64,000 nt of DNA from Actinosynnema pretiosum (lineage in GTDB: Bacteria; Actinomycetota; Actinomycetes; Mycobacteriales; Pseudonocardiaceae), in contig NZ_JAMTCF010000008.1 in assembly GCF_024171695.1 (NCBI RefSeq), positions 180,338 to 244,337 on the forward strand. Reading direction: 5' to 3'. The first letter of the stretch is position 1, and each line of letters starts with the position of its first letter. The notes beneath the pieces are model-generated. The model was not told where the DNA came from. It ran no database searches and saw only the letters and a list, made by a program, of their open reading frames with translations. The translations under genes and the position numbers were made by a program. Positions 59,092 through 64,000 of the stretch are shown here, one piece after another.

Positions 59092-59955
59092 TCAGTCCTC
59101 CGAGATCCCCCACGTCCCCTGCGGCGGTTCCGGGGACCGGGTCGCCGTCGCGTCCGTCACCGGCTTCGCGCCTCCGGTGAAGCGGGTCAGGGACTCGCCG
59201 TGCTCCACCTGGCCGGGGAACGGGTCGCCCGCCGTCCTGCGGATCAGCTCGGCCAGCGGGAGGTCCTGGTTCGACGCGGCGATCACGAAGTTGCCGAAGC
59301 GCCTGCCCTTGAACACCGCGGGCTCGGCGATCACGCAGACGTTGCGGAACACCGACCTGATCGTCGCGATCTGGCCCCGCGCGAACGCGCGGTCGCCGCC
59401 GTCGCCGATGTTCGAGCTGTACACGCCCCGCGCGTTCAGCGCCCGCGCCGCCAGCTCCACGTACTCGCGCGACGTCAGGTGCGCCGGGGTGCGCGCACCG
59501 GCGAAGGCGTCCGTCACGATCAGGTCGAAGGTGTCCTCCGGCGCCTTCTCCAGCACCGCGCGCGCGTCGCCCCGCCGCACCCGCACCCGCCAGTCCCGGC
59601 GCATCGGCAGGACGCCGCGCACCAGGTCCACCAGGGCCTCGTCGATCTCGACCACCTGCTGCGACGAGCCCGGCCTGGTCGCGGCGATGTACCTCGGCAG
59701 GCTCATCGCGCCGCCGCCCAGGTGCACCGCGCGCAGCGGCTCGCCCTCGTCGGCCAGCAGGTCCGCCAGGTGCGCGATGCGGCGCACGTACTCGAACACC
59801 AGGTTCGCCGGGTCGTCCAGGTCCACGTGCGACTGCGGGGTGCCGTTGAGGAGCAGCGTCCACCCGTTGTCGTAGTAGGGGTCGGGGACGAGTTCGGCGA
59901 TGCCCGAGTCGACCTCCCTGGTGATGGTGTCGTCGGTCCTGCGCGCTCTGCCCAC
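59092..59955 (-). CDS. Spermidine-synthase-like methyltransferase-fold protein
   Basis: 287 residues from GTG 59955. I choose this start because GATAAT, a good -10 box, ends six bases upstream, the layout of a leaderless actinobacterial gene. Longer in-frame starts at 59970 and 60048 would run into the divergent promoter or gene. The Rossmann core shows LRAVHLGGGAMSLPRYIA, QQVVEIDEALVDLV, VRRGDARAVL and DLIVTDAFAGARTP. This is the polyamine-synthase-like subfamily without the full aminopropyl-acceptor site. The substrate is unknown. Confidence 0.8.
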   Translation of the reverse strand: MGRARRTDDTITREVDSGIAELVPDPYYDNGWTLLLNGTPQSHVDLDDPANLVFEYVRRIAHLADLLADEGEPLRAVHLGGGAMSLPRYIAATRPGSSQQVVEIDEALVDLVRGVLPMRRDWRVRVRRGDARAVLEKAPEDTFDLIVTDAFAGARTPAHLTSREYVELAARALNARGVYSSNIGDGGDRAFARGQIATIRSVFRNVCVIAEPAVFKGRRFGNFVIAASNQDLPLAELIRRTAGDPFPGQVEHGESLTRFTGGAKPVTDATATRSPEPPQGTWGISED

Positions 59956-60040
59956 GCCCGGATTATCCGCCACCGGCTTCGTGGTCCCGGCGCGCGGGGT
60001 GACCGGTTCCGCACCCGACGAGGGGTAGGCTCCCGCACTC

Positions 60041-60403
60041 GTGAACACCGTGGCTGACGTCCTGATCGCGCTGGTCGCGCTGATCCACGTCTACATCGTC
60101 GTGCTGGAGATGTTCCTCTGGAAGACGCCCAGGGGCCGCAAGACCTTCGGGCTGACCGAGGAGTTCGCCGAGCAGTCCGCGACCCTCGCCGCCAACCAGG
60201 GGCTCTACAACGGGTTCCTGGTCGCGGCCCTGGTGGTGGCGCTGGTCGCGGACGGGGACGTCGGCTACGCGTTCTCGGTGTTCTCCACGGCGTGCGTGGT
60301 GGTGGCGGGCGTGTACGGCGGGGCCACGGTCAGCCGTCGAATCCTCTTCGTGCAGGCCGGGCCCGCTTTGGCAGCGCTGGTGGCTGTGCTGGTCGCGGGC
60401 TGA
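60041..60403 (+). CDS. DUF1304 membrane protein
   Basis: 120 residues from GTG 60041. Four membrane helices; HVYIVVLEMFLWKTPRGRKTF and LAANQGLYNGFLVAALVVAL are the family's conserved blocks. Function unknown. TAGGCT nine bases upstream may be its -10 box, giving a leaderless or nearly leaderless mRNA. Its end overlaps the converging gene by 74 bases. Confidence 0.88.
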   Translation: MNTVADVLIALVALIHVYIVVLEMFLWKTPRGRKTFGLTEEFAEQSATLAANQGLYNGFLVAALVVALVADGDVGYAFSVFSTACVVVAGVYGGATVSRRILFVQAGPALAALVAVLVAG

Positions 60404-61811
60404 CCCGCTCCCAGGGCTTGCTCGGGTCGTAGCCGTAGCGCAGGTCGCCCGCGATCCGGCTCCTGGCGGGCTGCGGGGTGGTGGGCTGCGGGGTGGGCTC
60501 CGGAGCCCGCTCCGCGACCGGCTCGTCGTCGTCCTCTGCCCCGCCCCCGTCGTCGTCCTCGTCGACGGGGGCGGACTTCTCGTCCTCGTCCCCGGTCACG
60601 ACCTCCTCGCGGGACGCGACGAACGCGGCCAGCGCGGTGGTCACCGGCACCGCCGCCACCAGGCCGATGCTGCCGACCAGGGTCTGCACGATCTCCTGCG
60701 CGACGTCCTGCGCGGTCAGGATCGTGCCGAGACCCTGGCCGGACAGCGCGAACGACAGCATCAGGGGCAGCGCCGCGCCCGCGTACGCCATCACCAGCGT
60801 GTTGACCACCGACGACAGGTGGTCCCGGCCGATCCGGGCGCCCGCCGCGTACAGCTGCCCGAAGCCCATCGACGGGTTCGCCGCCCTGAGCTCCCACACC
60901 GCGCTGGTCTGCGTCACGGTCACGTCGTCCAGCACGCCCAGCGCGCCGATGATCGTGCCCGCGAGCAGCAGGCCCCTGGTGTCGATGCCGTGGCCGAGGA
61001 TGGTGACCAGGTTCGCGGTCTGCTCGTCCAGGCCGGTCAGCCGGGCGAACGCGCCGAACAGGGCGCCCAGCGCGCCGATCAGCGCCAGGCTGACCAGGGT
61101 GCCGAGCACGGCGGTGGACGTGCGGGCGCTGATGCCGTGGCTCACGTACAGCACCACGAACATGATCAGCCCGGCGCCGACCACCGCGACCCACAGCGGG
61201 TCCTCGCCCGCCAGGATCGCGGGCAGCAGGAACAGCACCAGCACGACGAAGCTCAGCCCCAGCGCGCCGATCGCGCGCAGGCCGTGCCAGCGGCCCAGCA
61301 CCAGCACGGCGCCGACGAACAGCAGTCCGAGCAGCAGCAGCGACCCGCCGCGCTGGAAGTCGACCAGCTGGTAGGACAGCGGGCTGGTGGGCTCGGTGCC
61401 GGAGTAGGACAGCACGACCTCGTCGCCGACCGAGACCTGCGGGGAGGTGGGTTGGTCGGGCACCGGGATGGTGACGTCCCGGCCCGCCGCCTCGCCGTCG
61501 GTCATGGTGACCGTGACCAGGAAGCAGCCCTCGTCCTGCGGGACCGGGGCGCCCTCGGGAAGGCCGACCGCGCAGGGGCCCTTCTTGACCGCCGTGGCCT
61601 CGCCGAGGACGGGGGTGTGGTTGATCCCGACCTCGGAACCGGTTTTGATCTCCTGCCCGAACGGGTAGAGCACCAGCGCGCCCACGACCGTGGCGAGCAC
61701 CAGTGGCAGCAGCAGGACCAGCAGGAGCCTGCGGACCGGCGCTGAGGCCGGGCCGGTGGGGGTGTGCCCGTGGCCGTGGCCGTGGGCGGGGAGGTGGTCC
61801 GTTGCGCGCAC
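60330..61811 (-). CDS. YibE/F-family membrane protein
   Basis: 493 residues from GTG 61811. The N-terminal His-rich stretch (HGHGHGHTP) and one helix precede an extracytoplasmic domain of about 115 residues (the YibE part). Seven further helices contain GILDDVTVTQ-type sequence (LGVLDDVTVTQTSAVWELRA), GRDHLSSVVNTLVMAYAGAA and YVSHGISARTSTAVLGT. The C-terminal 80 residues are acidic/Pro-rich. Function is unsettled. CACTAT seven bases before the GTG suggests a leaderless start. It shares its upstream region with the orphan-intein gene. Confidence 0.85.
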   Translation of the reverse strand: MRATDHLPAHGHGHGHTPTGPASAPVRRLLLVLLLPLVLATVVGALVLYPFGQEIKTGSEVGINHTPVLGEATAVKKGPCAVGLPEGAPVPQDEGCFLVTVTMTDGEAAGRDVTIPVPDQPTSPQVSVGDEVVLSYSGTEPTSPLSYQLVDFQRGGSLLLLGLLFVGAVLVLGRWHGLRAIGALGLSFVVLVLFLLPAILAGEDPLWVAVVGAGLIMFVVLYVSHGISARTSTAVLGTLVSLALIGALGALFGAFARLTGLDEQTANLVTILGHGIDTRGLLLAGTIIGALGVLDDVTVTQTSAVWELRAANPSMGFGQLYAAGARIGRDHLSSVVNTLVMAYAGAALPLMLSFALSGQGLGTILTAQDVAQEIVQTLVGSIGLVAAVPVTTALAAFVASREEVVTGDEDEKSAPVDEDDDGGGAEDDDEPVAERAPEPTPQPTTPQPARSRIAGDLRYGYDPSKPWERVSPRPAQPPALPKRARPARRGFDG

Positions 61812-61883
61812 GGTGGCAATAGTGCCAGTGGCCGTGCGGGGCAACGGGTGTAGTCGCCGTACGGGTGACGGTTTGACGATCAT

Positions 61884-61899
61884 TAGAACGCGTGTTCGA
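61884..61899. promoter_or_regulatory. LexA-type SOS box
   Basis: TAGAACGCGTGTTCGA contains GAAC-N4-GTTC and matches the actinobacterial LexA consensus TCGAAC-N4-GTTCGA in 14 of 16 positions, counting N4 as free. It ends 8 bases before the ATG at 61908, where bound LexA would block transcription of that gene. It is 73 bases upstream of the divergent YibE/F start. Confidence 0.75.
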
Positions 61900-61907
61900 A
61901 TATAGTT

Positions 61908-62792
61908 ATGCATGAAAACGGGTTGGGCGGGCGCGTGGGCGCGCACTGCCTGGCCGCTGACACGCCAGCTCTGCTGGCTGACGGGAGCACCCGGCCGATC
62001 GGCGCGCTGCGCCCCGGTGACCGGGTGTTCGGAACGCGGGACGGGCGGTACGCGCCGACGGTGGTGACCGCTTGCTCGACAGCGACACGTCCCGCCTACC
62101 GGGTGTCCCTCGCCGGGGGGACGCAGGTCGTTGCGGGTGGCGGGAACCGGTTGCGCACCGAGCTCGGCTGGCGGGCGCTGACACCCGGCGGGGAGCGGCT
62201 CCACCTCACGCGCGGGACGCGGGTGCAGGGCACCGGGCGCTTCGCGGCGCCGCCCGAGCGGAACCGGGAGTACCGGCTCGGGTACCTGTGGGGCGCGGTG
62301 CGCGGCGGGCCGCCGGTGGTGCCCGAGGTGCTGGCGCGGGTGCGGGAGTTCGCGGGCGGCGGGGAGCCGCGCGAGCGGGACCTCGTGGAGTGGCCGACGC
62401 AGCTCGGGGACGACTGGGCCAAGGGGTTCCTGGCCGGGGTGTTCGACGTGCGCGGGGCGGCGGTGGGCGGGCAGGTCGTGCTGTCCAGCGCGGACAGCGC
62501 CGTGTTCGAGGCGGTCGTGGTCGCGCTGCTGCGGCTGCGGGTGCCGCACTCGGTCGAGGTGCGGGGCGTCCGGGTGACCGGGGCGCCCGCCGAGCGGCTG
62601 CGGTTCCTGCACCTGGTCGGTCCGGTGCTGGCGCGGCCCGCCGTGCTGGAGGGCGTGCAGGTCGGCGGGGCGCCCGCGCTCGGGGTCGTGTCGGTGGAGT
62701 CGCTCGGGATCGAGGTGGAGATGGGGGCGGTGACCACGGAGAGCGGCGATCTGGTGGTCAACGGGCTCATCGCTTGCGCGGACGGGCGGTGA
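61908..62792 (+). CDS. Orphan intein-like protein (HINT plus degenerate LAGLIDADG)
   Basis: 294 residues from ATG 61908. After only 13 residues comes an intein N-terminal splicing block: CLAADTPALLADGSTRPIGA (block A, Cys14), RPGDRVFGT, and RVSLAGGTQVVAGGGNRL (block B-like, with the TxxH His replaced by Asn). A LAGLIDADG-type endonuclease follows, with both helices present (YRLGYLWGAVRG; WAKGFLAGVFDVRG). The acid of the first is missing and Asp remains in the second without the usual Glu-Gly. The end (MGAVTTESGDLVVNGLIACA) matches blocks F-G without the final His-Asn-Cys. From memory it is closest to the intein in Rv2578c-type radical SAM proteins. No extein is encoded, so splicing is unlikely. 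Confidence 0.75.
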   Translation: MHENGLGGRVGAHCLAADTPALLADGSTRPIGALRPGDRVFGTRDGRYAPTVVTACSTATRPAYRVSLAGGTQVVAGGGNRLRTELGWRALTPGGERLHLTRGTRVQGTGRFAAPPERNREYRLGYLWGAVRGGPPVVPEVLARVREFAGGGEPRERDLVEWPTQLGDDWAKGFLAGVFDVRGAAVGGQVVLSSADSAVFEAVVVALLRLRVPHSVEVRGVRVTGAPAERLRFLHLVGPVLARPAVLEGVQVGGAPALGVVSVESLGIEVEMGAVTTESGDLVVNGLIACADGR

Positions 62793-62899
62793 CCTGCGGG
62801 TTCGATCACCTGGGGTGATCGGTTGCGGGGGCCGGCGTCGGTCGGTCGTCGCTCCTTCGCGGGTCGTGGGCGCGTTCGCCCTTTCGTGCGCGCTGGCTT

Positions 62900-62909
62900 A
62901 GCGTACGCT
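62900..62909 (+). promoter_or_regulatory. Palindromic -10 region of the NTF2-like gene
   Basis: AGCGTACGCT is a perfect 10-bp palindrome, and TACGCT ends seven bases before the ATG at 62917. That position would make the mRNA nearly leaderless and allow a dimeric repressor to cover the -10 box. The region 62793-62899 has no gene. Confidence 0.35.
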
Positions 62910-62916
62910 GTACGGC

Positions 62917-63294
62917 ATGACTTACACGCCGTCCGACGAGGACTACGCCTCCGTGCTCGACTGGTTCGCCCGCTGGGACGCGCTGTGCGCGGAGAGGGAC
63001 GTGGAGGCGTTGGCGGACATGGCGATGTTCCCGGTCAACGCGGTCACCGGCGGGTCGGCCGAGTCGTGGGACCGGGAGCGGTTCCTGCGCGACTTCGGCG
63101 CGATTTTGGGGGACGGGGACGTGGAGCTGCGGTCGACGCGGACGCCGCTGTTCCTGGGGGCGGACCTGGTGTTCGTGGTGACCGACGCGGAGTACGGGTC
63201 GGGGGCCGAGGCCGGGTCGATGCGGTACGGGGACCTGCTGGTGCGCCGGGACGGGCGGTGGCTGTACCAGACCATGGCGCAGAGCGGGTGGTGA
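62917..63294 (+). CDS. NTF2-like (SnoaL/DUF4440-type) protein
   Basis: 125 residues from ATG 62917. A cone-shaped NTF2-like fold is suggested by the N-terminal helix pair (VLDWFARWDALCAERDVEAL), a strand-rich middle (VELRSTRTPLFLGADLVFVV) and the closing strand GDLLVRRDGRWLYQTMAQ. Such domains are used as small-molecule enzymes or binding modules; no catalytic residue set can be named here. It is flanked by the orphan intein and a TetR gene, with no sign of an operon. Confidence 0.75.
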   Translation: MTYTPSDEDYASVLDWFARWDALCAERDVEALADMAMFPVNAVTGGSAESWDRERFLRDFGAILGDGDVELRSTRTPLFLGADLVFVVTDAEYGSGAEAGSMRYGDLLVRRDGRWLYQTMAQSGW

Positions 63295-63388
63295 CCACGT
63301 CCGGGTGAGGATTGCGGCAAGCGGGTGGGTGTCACCCGCTTGTGCGCCCCCGGAAGAGTGGTCTGGTGACTGCGCGTGCATCGGTTTC

Positions 63389-63410
63389 ACAATCAGTCTT
63401 GACTGTTTGT
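63389..63410. promoter_or_regulatory. 22-bp palindromic TetR operator
   Basis: ACAATCAGTC-TT-GACTGTTTGT has 10-bp arms matching in 9 of 10 positions. It includes a TTGACT -35-like element and lies 26 bases before the TetR start, the standard location for autoregulation. Confidence 0.7.
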
Positions 63411-63435
63411 TGTGTGACCCCGAACACTCGGCCGG

Positions 63436-64000
63436 GTGGCCACCCAGACCAGGCGTCGCCAGGTCGACCGCAGCGCGGACACCAGGCGGAAGTTGTTGGC
63501 GGCCACGGTCGAGTGCCTCGTCGAGCACGGCTGGGCGGGGACGACGACGACCGTGGTCGCGGAGCGGGCGGGCGTGTCCAGGGGCGGGCAGCTGCACCAC
63601 TTCCGCACGCGCGGTGAGCTGGTCGCCGCCGCCGTGGAGCACCTGGGCGCGGAGAGCGTCGCGCACCTGAGGCGGCTGGCCGAGCGGGTCGAGGGCGGGC
63701 CGGTGGCGGTGGTGGAGCTGATCGCCGAGTTCTACGCCAGCGACCGGTTCGCGGCGGCCCTGGAGCTGTGGGTGGCGGCCCGCACCGATCCCGCCCTGCG
63801 CACGGCCGTGGTGCCGCTGGAGGCGGCGCTCGGGCGCGAGACGCACCGGCTGGCGGTCGAGCTGCTGGGGGCGGACGAGGCGAAGCCGGGGGTGCGCGAG
63901 GCGGTGCAGATCACCCTGGACCTGGCGCGCGGGCTGGCGCTGGCCAACCAGCTGACCGACGACGGCAAGCGGCGCAGGCGGATCGCGCGCCACTGGGCCG
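63436..64000 (+). CDS. TetR-family transcriptional regulator, 3' end cut by window
   Basis: 188 codons visible from GTG 63436. The N-terminal HTH (RRKLLAATVECLVEHGWAGT, TTVVAERAGVSRGGQLHHFR, TRGELVAAAVEHL) is a textbook TetR domain. The ligand-binding half follows (VVELIAEFYASDRFAAALEL, WVAARTDPALRTAVVPLEAA) and appears almost complete at the window edge. It probably represses itself through the palindrome upstream, and perhaps a divergent or downstream gene outside the window. The ligand is unknown. Confidence 0.9.
   Translation, partial: MATQTRRRQVDRSADTRRKLLAATVECLVEHGWAGTTTTVVAERAGVSRGGQLHHFRTRGELVAAAVEHLGAESVAHLRRLAERVEGGPVAVVELIAEFYASDRFAAALELWVAARTDPALRTAVVPLEAALGRETHRLAVELLGADEAKPGVREAVQITLDLARGLALANQLTDDGKRRRRIARHWA

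Overview
The window is about 73% G+C by eye, uses GTG and TTG starts freely, and packs genes with 4-base GTGA/ATGA stop-start overlaps. It carries the ruvCAB, yajC-secD-secF-apt-relA and hisS neighbourhoods typical of actinobacterial chromosomes. The gene content and the GC-rich low-complexity linkers suggest a Pseudonocardiaceae-type actinomycete (Actinosynnema/Saccharothrix-like). That placement is an inference; no rRNA or tRNA gene is present to confirm it.

Region 1 (1-12,200) is an accessory/signalling area. It holds a truncated solute-binding lipoprotein, a DKNYY-repeat protein and a membrane M28 peptidase. A translationally coupled pair follows: a NUDIX-like sensor protein with a repeat-built tail, and a class III cyclase-like protein. 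Then come a stand-alone Nudix hydrolase, a conserved protein of unknown function, an MHYT membrane sensor, RNase HI and another unknown protein. Region 2 (12,200-21,300) is mostly secreted or surface proteins: a VWA/PKD surface protein, a GH27 alpha-galactosidase with a ricin-type module, a small exported protein, a DUF4239 membrane protein and a tail-anchored propeller protein. It also holds an NB-ARC (STAND) regulator with an unusual linker.

Region 3 (21,300-38,300) is nutrient acquisition. A complete urea-type ABC importer (urtABCDE, minus strand) is followed by a DUF418 membrane protein and then a probable beta-glucan utilisation locus. That locus comprises a GH55-like glucanase with a 20-bp palindromic operator upstream, a ROK repressor, an Opp/Dpp-type five-gene importer and a GH1 beta-glucosidase. 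The likely flow is polymer cleavage, oligosaccharide uptake, then intracellular hydrolysis to glucose, with the ROK protein and a LacI-type operator as controls.

Region 4 (38,500-43,300) holds a small Ser/Thr phosphatase cluster plus TspO and DinB-family proteins. Region 5 (43,400-60,000) is housekeeping. ruvCAB is on the minus strand, with a RuvC that has a long repetitive tail. A GGDEF diguanylate cyclase separates it from the plus-strand yajC-secD-secF-apt-relA run. A cyclophilin, a glyoxalase II-like hydrolase and hisS follow, bounded by very strong hairpin terminators. Region 6 (60,000-64,000) contains DUF1304 and YibE/F membrane proteins. It also holds an orphan intein-like (HINT plus degenerate LAGLIDADG) gene under a LexA-type box, an NTF2-like protein, and a TetR regulator cut by the window end with a clear palindromic operator.

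Across the window, at least eight otherwise ordinary proteins contain long low-complexity inserts or tails, several of them still visible as tandem DNA repeats of 30, 36 or 63 bp. The most promising novel items are the NUDIX-sensor/cyclase pair (3837-6796) and the orphan intein under SOS-type control (61884-62792).
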